64,000 bases of DNA from contig DATDFB010000057.1 in the NCBI GenBank assembly GCA_036522835.1, positions 7,534 to 71,533 of the forward strand. The letters are read 5' to 3'. Both the position numbers and the translations under genes were made by a program. A model generated the notes under the pieces. That model was not told where the DNA came from, did not search any database, and worked only from the letters and a program-made list of their open reading frames with translations. This DNA comes from DATDFB01 sp036522835 (GTDB lineage Bacteria > Acidobacteriota > Thermoanaerobaculia > Gp7-AA8). Below, piece by piece: positions 24,225 to 33,704 of this stretch (position 1 is its first letter; each line of letters starts with the position of its first letter).

Positions 24225-26264
24225 TCGGGCGTAGATCTCCGCGTAGTTCTCGTACGAATTCAGCACCTTGCGCACGTAGTCCTTCGTCTCGTCGAAGCTG
24301 ACGGCGGTGAGGAAGAAGTCGTCGCCGGGGCCGGCGGCGAGGCGCGACCAGAGCGCGGCCTGCTTCGGGCCGGCGTTGTAGGCGGCGGCGATCTTGTAGC
24401 GGTCGCCGCCGAGCTCTTTCGACAGCGTGGCCACGTACTTCGCGCCCAGGCGGATGACGACGCGCGGGTCGTAGAGATCGTCTTCGTCGACGTCGACGAG
24501 GCCGATGTCGCGGCCGATCTGCCGCGCCGTGGTGATGATGAGCTGCAGGAGACCTCGCGCCGCCGCCTCCGACTTCGCGCGCGGATCGAAGCGCGACTCC
24601 TCGCGCATGATGGCGAAAAGCAGCGTCGGATCGGCGCTGTAGCTCTTCGCGTCGGCCTCGATGAAGCTCGCGAAGTAGCGCGGATAGAGCAGCTCGCGGA
24701 CGACGCGCGGGAGGAGCTGCGGGACGAAGTCGTCGGGCACGCCGTTCATCACCGTCTCGATGGCGCGGATCGACTCGTGCGAGGCATTGCCGAGGTTCAG
24801 GGCGAGCGATTGCGTGAGGCCGCTCTGCATGGGGTGCAGCGGCCAGATCTTCGGGATGTCGTCGGCCGCCTCGTCGAAGAGGCCCATGGCCATGAGCTGT
24901 TCGGCGCGCGAGGCATCGGGCGGGAGAGGGACGTGCGGGAAGGGGAGCGGCTTCAGGTCGAGGACGGCCTTGTACGGCGGCTTCTGTTGGTAGCTCGCGG
25001 CAATTTGCTTCAGGTCCGGCTGGAAATGCAGCCGCTGCCGCGCGAAGTAGGCGAAGTGCGTCGGCACGGTGGCGTGGATGACCCGGAGATAGGCCTCGCG
25101 CGACGCCTGCGGATTCGACGACTCCAGCGCGCGGCCGCGCCAGTAGTCGATCTCGTACGGATCGAATTTGTCGAGCAGGTTCCGCGGGATGGCGTTCAGC
25201 GTGACGACGCACGCGCCGGCGTTCCCCGCGCCGAGCATGCCGACGGCGTAGGCGAGCGAGGCGTCGACGAGCGCGCGGTCCTTCGGGAAGAGCTTGCGCA
25301 TCGCCGCCAGATCCGCCGCCGCATCGGCAAAGCGCCGCTGCTTAAGGCGCGTGCGCAAACGCTGCGTCAACGCGGCGGCGGTCGAGGCCGTGCGCGCCGG
25401 CACGGCGATGGCCTGCGTCATGAGCTGCTCCGCGCCGGCGTCATTCCCCTGCAGTTGCGCGGCGCGCGCGGCATGCCAGAGGAAGGTAATCTTCATTGCC
25501 GCGCTCTTCGTCTGCTGCGCGCCGCGGAGGTACGTCGCCTGCGCCTGCGCAAACTTTTCGTCGCCGTAGTAGGCGCGGCCGATCGAAAAGGTGATGTCGT
25601 CGCTCGGCGGCACGGAACCGAGCAGCGCCACGGCGCGGTCGAAGTGGCGGTGGTTGAGCATGGCCGTGCCGAGGAGAATTCTCTGTGGCGGCGTGAGCCG
25701 CGCGCGCAGCTCCGCCGTGTCGAGAGCGCGCGCGACGTGCTCCGCGGCGTCGTCCATCGTGCCGCCGGCGAGGATGGCCAGACACGCCGCGCCGTTCCGC
25801 GACGCTTCGGCGAGGCGCGCCTGAATGTCGCGTGACGGCGGAAGCCGCTGCGCGAACGCCGACAGCCGCTGCGGGTCCTTCATGAGGTATTCGACTTCGT
25901 CCTCGATGGCTTGCTGGCGATAGAACGCGTGCGGGTACTCGAAGATCAGCGTTTGCCGGTCGCGGCTCGCCGCCTCGCCGTCCTCGATCTCGGCCTTGTG
26001 GTAGAGCGCAAGGTCGCGGAAGGGATTCCCCGGCGCGAGGAACGGCGCCAGCTCTTTCGCCGCGGCAGCGCGCTCATTGCGGTCGACGAGAAGCCGGGCA
26101 CGGAGGTACGAGGGCGCCGGCGCAGCCGGCAGCGCCGTCCTCTCGACACGAAAGACCCGCCGGCGCGCCACGCGCTGCCGCGCGGCGACGATCCCGAGAA
26201 TGACGACGATCAGGATGAGGGCAGCAAGGGCGGAAAGGAGAAGGACGAGTCGTTTCTTCGTCAA
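24210..26264 (-). CDS. Soluble lytic transglycosylase, Slt70-like
   Basis: A 684-residue peptidoglycan-cleaving enzyme. An N-terminal membrane anchor or uncleaved signal lies at about residues 8-28. A long helical superhelix (TPR/HEAT-like, about 50-500) follows, then the lysozyme-like SLT domain (about 525-670) with the catalytic glutamate in MREESRFDP and the AAYNAGP motif. It acts in the periplasm on the glycan strands, releasing 1,6-anhydro-muropeptides. The start is TTG 26264, overlapping the previous gene by 4 bp (TTGA). Its final residues RPTKN come from a repeat. Confidence 0.9.
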   Translation of the reverse strand: MTKKRLVLLLSALAALILIVVILGIVAARQRVARRRVFRVERTALPAAPAPSYLRARLLVDRNERAAAAKELAPFLAPGNPFRDLALYHKAEIEDGEAASRDRQTLIFEYPHAFYRQQAIEDEVEYLMKDPQRLSAFAQRLPPSRDIQARLAEASRNGAACLAILAGGTMDDAAEHVARALDTAELRARLTPPQRILLGTAMLNHRHFDRAVALLGSVPPSDDITFSIGRAYYGDEKFAQAQATYLRGAQQTKSAAMKITFLWHAARAAQLQGNDAGAEQLMTQAIAVPARTASTAAALTQRLRTRLKQRRFADAAADLAAMRKLFPKDRALVDASLAYAVGMLGAGNAGACVVTLNAIPRNLLDKFDPYEIDYWRGRALESSNPQASREAYLRVIHATVPTHFAYFARQRLHFQPDLKQIAASYQQKPPYKAVLDLKPLPFPHVPLPPDASRAEQLMAMGLFDEAADDIPKIWPLHPMQSGLTQSLALNLGNASHESIRAIETVMNGVPDDFVPQLLPRVVRELLYPRYFASFIEADAKSYSADPTLLFAIMREESRFDPRAKSEAAARGLLQLIITTARQIGRDIGLVDVDEDDLYDPRVVIRLGAKYVATLSKELGGDRYKIAAAYNAGPKQAALWSRLAAGPGDDFFLTAVSFDETKDYVRKVLNSYENYAEIYARPTKN

Positions 26265-26710
26265 ACGTCATCTCGGGCCAGCGTTCCCGACAGAACTGCG
26301 TGCGGGGCGCGCCTGAGAATCTCGTTCTTAGCAATCGCGTAGCCAAGGATCGCGTCGACCAGCACCCGCCGCCCGTCCGCGGAGAGCAGCACCAGAATCT
26401 TCCGCTTGATCTCGCGGATCTCCACGATCTCCTCCCAGCGCAGCCACCGCCCCGGCTTCCCGAGCCACGACAGCACGCGGTTCTCGTACATCACGCCGTC
26501 GTCGCTGAAATAGATGTGGTCGCCGTACTGCACCGCCGCCGCGGCGAGCGTGCCGAGGAAGAGGAGCACCAGCACCGTCAGCGTGAACGGCTCGATCTCC
26601 TTCGCGCCGTGCGAGAGGTAGTCGAACACCAGCGCCGCCGAGGCGAACGTCGCCGCGCAGGAGATGAGCCGCGCGATGGGCGTTCGGTCGAAGCGGAGGA
26701 TACGGTTCAT
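26261..26710 (-). CDS. Two-span membrane protein with PH-like domain
   Basis: A 149-residue protein of unknown function. Two hydrophobic segments lie at about residues 13-30 and 42-62, then a small beta-rich domain (ISFSDDGVMYENR-like, WLRWEEIVEIREIKRK) that resembles bacterial PH or 'YcxB-like' domains. It is upstream of and overlaps the lytic transglycosylase gene, so the two are co-transcribed. Domain assignment rests on the general pattern only. Confidence 0.65.
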   Translation of the reverse strand: MNRILRFDRTPIARLISCAATFASAALVFDYLSHGAKEIEPFTLTVLVLLFLGTLAAAAVQYGDHIYFSDDGVMYENRVLSWLGKPGRWLRWEEIVEIREIKRKILVLLSADGRRVLVDAILGYAIAKNEILRRAPHAVLSGTLARDDV

Positions 26711-26734
26711 GTATGGCGTAGAACGAATTGTGCG

Positions 26735-26811
26735 GGGTTCTTAGTTCTTAGTTCTTGGTTCTTAAGTTTTGCCGAAACCCAAGAACCTAACAACATAAGA
26801 ACCTAAGAACC
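26735..26811. repeat. Family F palindromic repeat
   Basis: ggttcttagttcttag units on the left are mirrored by cctaagaacc units on the right around a TTTTGCCGAAA centre. It lies between two divergent genes and ends three bases before the -10-like box of proS. Confidence 0.8.
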
Positions 26812-26813
26812 AC

Positions 26814-26819
26814 TACAAT
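26814..26819 (+). promoter_or_regulatory. Likely -10 box of proS (TACAAT)
   Basis: TACAAT nine bases before the proS ATG; five of six positions match TATAAT. No Shine-Dalgarno site fits between, so the mRNA leader should be only two or three bases. Confidence 0.5.
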
Positions 26820-26828
26820 CCCCCGCCC

Positions 26829-28529
26829 ATGCGCTGGAGCCAGTCCTTCATTCACACCCTGCGCGAAGTTCCGGCCGACGCGGACGTCGTCAGCCAGAGA
26901 CTGATGATGCGCGCCGGCATGATCCGCAAAGTAGCCGCCGGAATTTACACCTATCTCCCCCTCGGCCTCCGTTCGATGCAGAAGCTCGAGGCCATCATCC
27001 GCGAGGAGATGAACCGCGCCGGCGCGGTGGAGCTCCTCGGGCCGACCATCCACCCGGGCGAGTTGTGGATGGAGTCGGGACGCTGGCAGCGCTACGGCAA
27101 GGAGCTCCTGCGCATCAAAGACCGCCACGAGCGCGACTTCGTCTACGGCCCCACGGCCGAGGAGGTCGTGACCGACGCCGTGCGGAACACGCTCAACTCC
27201 TATCGACAGCTCCCGATCAACCTCTATCAGATCCAGACCAAGTTTCGCGACGAAGTGCGGCCCCGCTTCGGCCTCATGCGCGGGCGCGAGTTCACCATGA
27301 AGGACGCGTACTCCTTCCACGCCACGGCATCGTCGCTCGACGAGACGTACGAGAAGATGCGCGACGCCTACAGCGCCATCTTCCGCCGCTGCGCGCTCGA
27401 CCACGTGCCGGTCGAGGCCGACACCGGCAACATCGGCGGCAGCGCCTCGCACGAGTTCATGGTGCTGGCGCAGTCGGGCGAGGACGCGGTCGTGTCGTGC
27501 CCCAACTGCCGCTACGGCGCGAACGTGGAGAAGGCCACGTCGAAGTTCTTCCTCGACGAGCCGGAGCCCGCGCCGATGGAAGCGATGGCCGAATTGCACA
27601 CGCCGGGAACGCAGACGATCGACGACGTCGGCCGCTTCCTCGGCAAGCCGACCTCGCAGCTCGTCAAGACCCTCGTCTTCGACACCGACAAAGGGTGTCT
27701 GATGGTCCTCGTGCGCGGCGACCGCGAGGGGAACGAGGTCAAGATCAAGAACGTCTCCGGCGCCGAGTGGATGGAGATGATGCCCGACGCGCGCTTCGAG
27801 GAGGCCACGGGCGGCCCGGTCGGCTATTGCGGTCCGGTCGGGACGAAGGCGGCACGCGTGATCGCCGACGTATCGCTCAAAGGCCACGTCAACTGGATCG
27901 TCGGTGGCAATAAGAAGGACTACCACCTCGGCGGCGCGAATCCCGGCCGCGACTTCCCCGAGCCGGAGTACGCCGACGTCACGACCGTCTTCGCCGGCGA
28001 TCCCTGTCCGCGCTGCGGCACGCCGCTGGAGATCAACCGCGGCATCGAGGTCGGCCATGTGTTCAAGCTCGGAACGAAGTACTCCGAGCCGATGGGCTGC
28101 ACGTTCCTCGATGAGAACGGCGAGCGCAAGCCGATGATCATGGGCTGCTACGGCTTGGGCGTCGGCCGCACGGTCGCCGCCGCGGTGGAGCAGAGCCACG
28201 ACGACGACGGCATCATCTGGCCGATCCCGATCGCGCCGTACACCGTCGTCGTGACCGCGCTCGGCAAAGAGGAGAGCGTGCGCGCGACGGCCGAGGAGGT
28301 CTACGCGAAGCTCCTGGCCGCCGGCGTCGACGTGCTCTTCGACGACCGCGACGAGCGCCCCGGCGTGAAGTTCAAGGACGCGGATCTGATCGGTTTTCCG
28401 CTGCGCATCGCCGTCGGCGCGAAGAGCCTGGCGAACGGCGTCATCGAGTGGAGCTGGCGCAAGGATCGCGCGAAGCAGCTCGGGCCGCCGGGCGAGGTGG
28501 TGGAGACGGTCATAACGGCCGCTCGGTAG
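26829..28529 (+). CDS. proS: Prolyl-tRNA synthetase, bacterial type with editing domain
   Basis: A 566-residue class II synthetase charging tRNA-Pro. Motif 1 is near residue 55, motif 2 (FRDEVRPRFGLMRGREF) near 140, and motif 3 (GCYGLGVGRTVAAAVEQ) near 440. An inserted editing domain that removes mischarged alanine lies between about 220 and 395, and an anticodon-binding domain is at the C-terminus. Length is normal. The TAG stop lies inside the left arm of a family C repeat, so the original C-terminus may have been changed by a residue or two. Confidence 0.96.
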   Translation: MRWSQSFIHTLREVPADADVVSQRLMMRAGMIRKVAAGIYTYLPLGLRSMQKLEAIIREEMNRAGAVELLGPTIHPGELWMESGRWQRYGKELLRIKDRHERDFVYGPTAEEVVTDAVRNTLNSYRQLPINLYQIQTKFRDEVRPRFGLMRGREFTMKDAYSFHATASSLDETYEKMRDAYSAIFRRCALDHVPVEADTGNIGGSASHEFMVLAQSGEDAVVSCPNCRYGANVEKATSKFFLDEPEPAPMEAMAELHTPGTQTIDDVGRFLGKPTSQLVKTLVFDTDKGCLMVLVRGDREGNEVKIKNVSGAEWMEMMPDARFEEATGGPVGYCGPVGTKAARVIADVSLKGHVNWIVGGNKKDYHLGGANPGRDFPEPEYADVTTVFAGDPCPRCGTPLEINRGIEVGHVFKLGTKYSEPMGCTFLDENGERKPMIMGCYGLGVGRTVAAAVEQSHDDDGIIWPIPIAPYTVVVTALGKEESVRATAEEVYAKLLAAGVDVLFDDRDERPGVKFKDADLIGFPLRIAVGAKSLANGVIEWSWRKDRAKQLGPPGEVVETVITAAR

Positions 28530-28581
28530 GGGCGCACGGCGTGCGCCCTCAGCGTCCGGGCGCACGCCGTGCGCCCCTACC
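28525..28581. repeat. Family C perfect palindrome
   Basis: Two perfect 24-bp arms (starting ggtaggggcgc) around the 9-base loop tcagcgtcc, directly after proS and including its stop codon. The stem is strong enough to act as a terminator or an RNA end protector, though no T-run follows at once. Confidence 0.9.
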
Positions 28582-28596
28582 TGTTATCCTTTTCCT

Positions 28597-29979
28597 ATGC
28601 GCAAGACCTTTCTTTTGCTCGCGTTAACTGCGGCTCTGCCCGCCTTTGCCCAGAACACCGACATCGAGTCCCTCTCCGGCCTGCAATTCAATTTCGGCAA
28701 CCCCGGCGCCCGCTCCCTCGGCATGGGCGGCGCGTTCCTCGGCCTCGCCGACGACGCCTCGGCCGCCGAGGCGAACCCGGCCGGGCTCACCATCCTGCGC
28801 AAGCCCGAGGTCTCCATCGAGATCCGCAACTACGTCGAGCAGCAGACCTTCACCACCACCGGCACCTATCCGGACATCAGCCGCACCGACTTCAACCATT
28901 ACAGCCAGCGCGTCCCCATCACCTTCGCCAGCGCGGTTTACCCGTACAAGAACGCCACCTTCGGCCTCTACTACCACGAGGCGCTGCGCAATCAAGGCTC
29001 GGGGCAGGTCATCCCCATCCGCAACGAATTCAGCGGCGCGGTGACGGCCGACGTCCCGAACTTCTACCTCGCCAAGGGCGGGACCGCTCCGGTCACGCGC
29101 GATCAGTGCATCGCCATCAACGTCGCGGCGAAGGACGACTTCGCCTGCCTGCAGTACACCATCCTTCCGTTCCTCAGCGCGCTCGACGTCACCGAGCGCA
29201 CGTTCGGCCTGGCCGGCGCGTACAAGATCGGCAAGTTCTCCTTCGGCGGCACCGTGCGCTACCAGCGCTTCAACGAGACCGCGTTCACCTTCCGCGTCAC
29301 GCCGGACTTCGATTTCTCGTCGATCTCCGTGCAGGCCACGAGTGACATCCGTGAGAACAGCGACAAGGCGAAGGACGTCAGCGACGTCACCTTCACCGCG
29401 GGCGTGAAGTGGACGCCGAACGACCGCTTCAGCGCCGGCGCGGTCTACAAGCAGGGGGCGCGCTACAAGGCCCCCACCTTCGCCGCGAACGAGGATACAA
29501 ACTTCGACTTCGTCAAAGTCTCCGACACGACCTTCCACATCCCCGACATCTTCGGCGCCGGCGTTTCCGTCCGGCCCATCCCGGTGCTGACGGTCAACGT
29601 CGACGCCGTGCGGGTGAAGTACTCGAACCTCGTCGACAACTTCGTCTCCATCAACGAGTCGGTGCGCGAGATCGACCAAGCCTACAAGGCTCCCGACGTC
29701 ACGGAGCTCCACGCCGGCGCGGAGTACTTCTTCGCGACGAAGATTCCGCTGGCGCTGCGCGTCGGCTGGTGGCACGACCCGGCGCACTCGATCGAATACC
29801 GCGGACCGCTGAGCACGCCCGACCGCGTCGCCGCGGCGATCCTCTACCCGCGCGGCGAGTCGCAGAACCACCGCTCCATCGGCGCGGGATTAGCGTGGCC
29901 GCGATTCCAGGTTGATGCCGCGTATGACACCTCACCGCACTACAAGGTCGCCTCGGTTTCGATGGTTGCTCGTTTCTAG
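28597..29979 (+). CDS. FadL/OmpP1-like outer membrane porin
   Basis: A 460-residue outer membrane protein with a signal peptide (residues 1-18, ending PAFAQ). The N-terminal GARSLGMGGAFLGLADDASA with AANPAGL-like EANPAGL is the classic hatch/first-strand region of FadL/TodX transporters, which carry hydrophobic compounds across the outer membrane. The remainder alternates in beta-strand fashion and ends in an aromatic residue (MVARF), the usual signal for the BAM machinery. Its substrate is unknown. It is followed by a VWA protein whose start overlaps its last 56 bases. Confidence 0.85.
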   Translation: MRKTFLLLALTAALPAFAQNTDIESLSGLQFNFGNPGARSLGMGGAFLGLADDASAAEANPAGLTILRKPEVSIEIRNYVEQQTFTTTGTYPDISRTDFNHYSQRVPITFASAVYPYKNATFGLYYHEALRNQGSGQVIPIRNEFSGAVTADVPNFYLAKGGTAPVTRDQCIAINVAAKDDFACLQYTILPFLSALDVTERTFGLAGAYKIGKFSFGGTVRYQRFNETAFTFRVTPDFDFSSISVQATSDIRENSDKAKDVSDVTFTAGVKWTPNDRFSAGAVYKQGARYKAPTFAANEDTNFDFVKVSDTTFHIPDIFGAGVSVRPIPVLTVNVDAVRVKYSNLVDNFVSINESVREIDQAYKAPDVTELHAGAEYFFATKIPLALRVGWWHDPAHSIEYRGPLSTPDRVAAAILYPRGESQNHRSIGAGLAWPRFQVDAAYDTSPHYKVASVSMVARF

Positions 29980-31891
29980 CGCGCTGCTCGTCTGCGCGCT
30001 CGCGGCGAGCGCGCAGGTGCAGGAATCGATCACCGTCAACCTCATCGAAGTGCCGGTGACGGTCGTCGACTCGAGCGGCAACCCGGTCCGCGGGCTCACC
30101 GCCGCGAACTTCAAGCTCTACGACCAGGGGAAAGAGGTCGCCGTCAGCTCGGTCGACACAATCGACTTCGCCTCGAAGGAGTCGATGAGCGCGGTCTCGC
30201 CGCTGAATCCGGCGGCGCGGCGCAAGTTCCTCGTCCTCTTCGATCTTTCCTTCTCGAAGCCGTCGTCGCTGGCGCGCGCGCAGGAGGCGGCGCGGGCGTT
30301 CGTGACCAAGTCGGTGCAGCCGCGCGACCTCGTCGGCGTCGGCACGGTCGACAAGCGCGGCTTCCGCCTCGTTGCCTCGTTCACCACGGACCGCAAGCTC
30401 GTCGCCGACGCGATCGCCAATCCGGCGCAGATGAAGACGGACGATCCGCTGCACCTCGGCCGCAGCGGCATCGCCTTCGAGCTCTCCGACCATTCGAGCG
30501 AGACCGGGAAAGGGAGAGCGGCGATGGGCGACGAGAACGTCGCCGCGCTCATGGCCGACTCCATGCGCCAGAACCGCGAGACCGCGCGCGCCGAGGCCGA
30601 GAAGGAGATGGACTTCCTCGGCGACCTGGCCAAAACGCTGCGCAGCATCCCGGGGAAGAAGCAGGTCGTCTTCCTCTCCGAGGGCTTCGACCCGCGCTTC
30701 ATTTCCGGAAGCGACGCGCGCGAGGACCTCACCTACCAGGCCAGCGTCTTCGATACGAGCGACGACAAACGCTTCGGCTCGAACAGCGCCTCCACGACAC
30801 TGCGGCGGATGGCCGACGCCTTCCGCGGCTCCGACGTCGTTCTGCACGCGCTCGACATCCAGGGTCTGCGCGTCGACAACAGCATCGAGGGCGGCTTCGT
30901 CAACAGCAACGACTCGCTGCGCCTCCTGGCCCAGCCGACCGGCGGCATGGTCTTCAAGAACGCGAACAAGATCGAGACCGACTTCGAGCGCCTCATGAAG
31001 ACGGAGGAAGTCGTCTACGTGCTGTCGTTTCAGGCGCCGGCGTCGAAGCCCGGCAAGTTCCACGACCTGAAGGTGAAGCTCGTCAACGTCCCGGGCGGCG
31101 CGAAGGCCTTCGCGCGCGCCGGCTACTACGAGAGCGGCAGCGAGACGCAGCAGGAGCGCACGATGACGAATGCCGAGATCGTGATGAACGACGTGGAGCA
31201 GAAGGACTTCCGCACCGCGTCGCTCGCCGCGGCGTTCCCGACGATGACGGATGCGGCGCAGGTGCCGGTCATCGTCGAGATCAGCGGCACCGACCTCGAG
31301 AAACAGAACGCCGTCGACTTCTACGTCTACGCATTCGATGAAGAGGGGACGGTGCGCGACCGCCTCTACCAGCGCGTGACGCTCGACCTAGGCAAGGTCG
31401 GCGCGAAGCTGCGCGCGAACGGCCTGAAGTACTGGGCCACGCTGTCGCTGCCGCCGGGCAAGTACGCGGTGAAGACGCTCGTCCTGGCCGGAGCGAAGAA
31501 AGGCTTCGCGCGCGCCGACGTCGTCGTCCCCGCGTCCAACCAGCTCACCGCCGCGCCGATCTTCGTCGACGACAGCTCGGCCAATTGGGTGCTGGTGAAG
31601 GGAACGTCGCACGCGCAGGCGGCGGCGTATCCGTTCGACCTCAGCGGCGAGCATTTCATCCCCGCCGCCACGGCGCGCACGAAGCGCTTCGCCGTCTTCG
31701 TGCCGAACGCGAAGCCGGAGGACGTCACCTTCGAGACGACGCCGAAGGTGAAGTTCCTCGGCGCGGCAAAGAGCGGGGGGGCGACGGCGCTGGTGATGGA
31801 GCTCGACCAGGCGGTAAAGGACGTGGAGCTGACGATCCGCAAGAAGGGCGTGGCCACGCCGGAGAAGATTCCGCTGCACATCGTGCAGTAA
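29924..31891 (+). CDS. Exported VWA-domain protein, 'VWFA-related Acidobacterial' type
   Basis: An exported protein of 655 residues from ATG 29924. A signal peptide (about 12-31, ending LAASAQ) leads into a beta domain with IEVPVTVVDSSGNPVRGLTA and FKLYDQGKEV, the typical opening of the acidobacterial VWA family, then a VWA fold (FLVLFDLSFSKPSSL holds the metal-site DXSXS-like stretch). The C-terminal half is beta-rich and unassigned. Function is unknown; such proteins are abundant in Acidobacteriota and support that origin. Other possible starts are TTG 29912 and ATG 29915. The overlap with the porin gene suggests co-expression. Confidence 0.85.
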   Translation: MTPHRTTRSPRFRWLLVSSALLVCALAASAQVQESITVNLIEVPVTVVDSSGNPVRGLTAANFKLYDQGKEVAVSSVDTIDFASKESMSAVSPLNPAARRKFLVLFDLSFSKPSSLARAQEAARAFVTKSVQPRDLVGVGTVDKRGFRLVASFTTDRKLVADAIANPAQMKTDDPLHLGRSGIAFELSDHSSETGKGRAAMGDENVAALMADSMRQNRETARAEAEKEMDFLGDLAKTLRSIPGKKQVVFLSEGFDPRFISGSDAREDLTYQASVFDTSDDKRFGSNSASTTLRRMADAFRGSDVVLHALDIQGLRVDNSIEGGFVNSNDSLRLLAQPTGGMVFKNANKIETDFERLMKTEEVVYVLSFQAPASKPGKFHDLKVKLVNVPGGAKAFARAGYYESGSETQQERTMTNAEIVMNDVEQKDFRTASLAAAFPTMTDAAQVPVIVEISGTDLEKQNAVDFYVYAFDEEGTVRDRLYQRVTLDLGKVGAKLRANGLKYWATLSLPPGKYAVKTLVLAGAKKGFARADVVVPASNQLTAAPIFVDDSSANWVLVKGTSHAQAAAYPFDLSGEHFIPAATARTKRFAVFVPNAKPEDVTFETTPKVKFLGAAKSGGATALVMELDQAVKDVELTIRKKGVATPEKIPLHIVQ

Positions 31892-31893
31892 CG

Positions 31894-32517
31894 TCACCGT
31901 GCGGCGGCGAGCGAATCCAGCGGAACGTCGAGGAGCTCGAATTTCTCCCAACCCTTGAAGTCGTAGTGCCACCACTCCGACGGCAACGGCTCGAAGCCGT
32001 GTCGCGTCATGACCTCGCGCAACCTGGCGCGGTTGGCGATGGCCTCGGCGGGGAGATCGTTGAAGTCGTTCCGCGCGCGCGGCGTGAAGTCGTCGAAGCC
32101 GGTCGGCATCAGGAGCTCCTTGCCGGTCTCGAGGTCGATGAGCGTCAGATCGACGGCCGCGCCGCGGTTGTGCCGCGAGCCCTTCTTCGGGTCGGCGACA
32201 TAGTCGGGATTCTTGATCGGCTCCCACATCGCCACCGTCACGCGGTAGGGGCGGTAGGCGTCCCAGACTTTCAGCCCGAGGCGTTGCGGCGCGAGCTCGC
32301 GCTCGACATCGGCGAGCGCCGCGGCCACCGGCGCGCGGAGGTAGGCCTTCGCCACCGGATACAGCTGCGTGTGCATGAAGTTGTTCGTCGTGGCGTAGCG
32401 GAGGTCGAGGGCGACGCCGGTGGTGGAAAGGTCGATCATCTCCCGCGGGTCGACGCTGCGCGCCACGCGCGGGCCGGTGGCGCAGGCGATCAGCAGGAGC
32501 AGCAGAAGCCGCTTCAT
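31894..32517 (-). CDS. ddpX: D-alanyl-D-alanine dipeptidase (VanX/DdpX family), probable lipoprotein
   Basis: A 207-residue zinc peptidase that splits D-Ala-D-Ala. The catalytic set is complete: R89 (AYRPY), zinc ligands H116 and D123 (SRHNRGAAVD), catalytic E181 and ligand H184 (SEWWH). The N-terminus has a lipobox-like LLIAC with C12, so it is likely a lipoprotein acting in the periplasm on cell-wall peptides, as in D-alanine recycling, rather than a vancomycin-resistance enzyme in the cytosol. No vanA/vanH partners are present. Confidence 0.88.
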   Translation of the reverse strand: MKRLLLLLLIACATGPRVARSVDPREMIDLSTTGVALDLRYATTNNFMHTQLYPVAKAYLRAPVAAALADVERELAPQRLGLKVWDAYRPYRVTVAMWEPIKNPDYVADPKKGSRHNRGAAVDLTLIDLETGKELLMPTGFDDFTPRARNDFNDLPAEAIANRARLREVMTRHGFEPLPSEWWHYDFKGWEKFELLDVPLDSLAAAR

Positions 32518-32537
32518 TCGAAGACATAATACCGGCC

Positions 32538-33704
32538 GTGGAATTCGACATCTTCTTCTCGATCTGCCAGACGGAGGTCGACGGGTATCTGCCCGACGAG
32601 CGAACGATGTTCGCGAATTTCTTCGAGCAGGTCGAGCTCGCCGACCGTCTCGGCTTCGGCACGGCGTGGGTGGCGGAGAGCCATCTTTCGACCGAGGTGC
32701 AGAAGACCAATCCCGGCGCGGTCATTCCGCACTTCGTCGGGGAGATCGGGCTCAACACCGACATCCTGCAGCTCGCGCACCGCGTCTTCGCGCGCACGAA
32801 GCGGATCGGCGTCGGCTCAGCGATCCTGAACATCCTCTGCAACGGCGGGCCGATTGCGCATGCGGAGCGGATCAAGACGTTCCTGGCTTTGCACGGGCTC
32901 GACCCCGAGGAGCGGCGCACGCTGACGATCGGCTTCGCCTCGGGGCGCTTCCCGTTCATCAACGTGCCGTACGGCGTCGTGCCGCGGAATCCGGTCGAGA
33001 GCGCGGCGTGGCCCGTGGTCAAGAACAAGATTTTCGAAGAGGCGACGGAGATTTTTCTCCGCCTGCTCAAAGGGGAGACGCTCAACTCGACGATGATCGC
33101 CCCGCGCGTGCTGCGGCGCGGCGACTTCCGCTCCGAGGAGGACTGGCAGCGCGTGCTCGAAGCGCACGGGCAGTACGTCGACGACGTGCCGCTCGCGCCA
33201 CGCTGGACGTTCCCGAACCTGAAGATCGTTCCGCAGGAGTCGCGCATGGACCTCCTGCGACTCTCCATCGGGTCGCACGACCCGGCGCTGCAGGCGTTCG
33301 CGAACACGTTCCTGCCGGTCGGCGTCTTCAATCTCTCCATCACGCCGGGAAAAGAGATCGAGGAGACGAACCGTCGGATGCTGACGCAGTACCACGGCGG
33401 CGGATGGGAGCGGCGCCTCATGCCGCGCACGGTGCTCGTTTTTCCGAACGAGGCGGAGGCGACGACGGCGCTCTCGAACTACTGGCGCGCGCTGGAGGGG
33501 ACGCTCGACGAGGAAAAGGTGCGCCGGGCCACGAACAACGCGCTCGTCGGCGACGCCGGGACGATCGCGCGGCAGATGCGGGAACGCTTCGATCCCGCGG
33601 ACCGTTTGATGCTCTGGTTCGACTTCAACAACCACGACTCCAAGCGCGTGATGCAGAGCATGGACGACTTCATGACCAAGGTGGCGCCGAGCTTCGCCGG
33701 ATGA
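32538..33704 (+). CDS. Luciferase-like flavin-dependent monooxygenase
   Basis: A 388-residue TIM-barrel oxidoreductase of the bacterial luciferase family, likely using reduced FMN or F420. Family marks are EFDIFFSICQ at the start, LGFGTAWVAESHL near residue 50 and the SAILNILCNGGPIAHAERI stretch. Its substrate cannot be told. The start is GTG 32538, seven bases after CATAAT. Its last four bases overlap the sulfatase start. Confidence 0.8.
   Translation: MEFDIFFSICQTEVDGYLPDERTMFANFFEQVELADRLGFGTAWVAESHLSTEVQKTNPGAVIPHFVGEIGLNTDILQLAHRVFARTKRIGVGSAILNILCNGGPIAHAERIKTFLALHGLDPEERRTLTIGFASGRFPFINVPYGVVPRNPVESAAWPVVKNKIFEEATEIFLRLLKGETLNSTMIAPRVLRRGDFRSEEDWQRVLEAHGQYVDDVPLAPRWTFPNLKIVPQESRMDLLRLSIGSHDPALQAFANTFLPVGVFNLSITPGKEIEETNRRMLTQYHGGGWERRLMPRTVLVFPNEAEATTALSNYWRALEGTLDEEKVRRATNNALVGDAGTIARQMRERFDPADRLMLWFDFNNHDSKRVMQSMDDFMTKVAPSFAG

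Noticed and set aside
31894..32517. Vancomycin-resistance locus
   Set aside because: Only a VanX-type dipeptidase is present, with a lipoprotein signal and no vanH, vanA or vanRS; cell-wall recycling is more likely.
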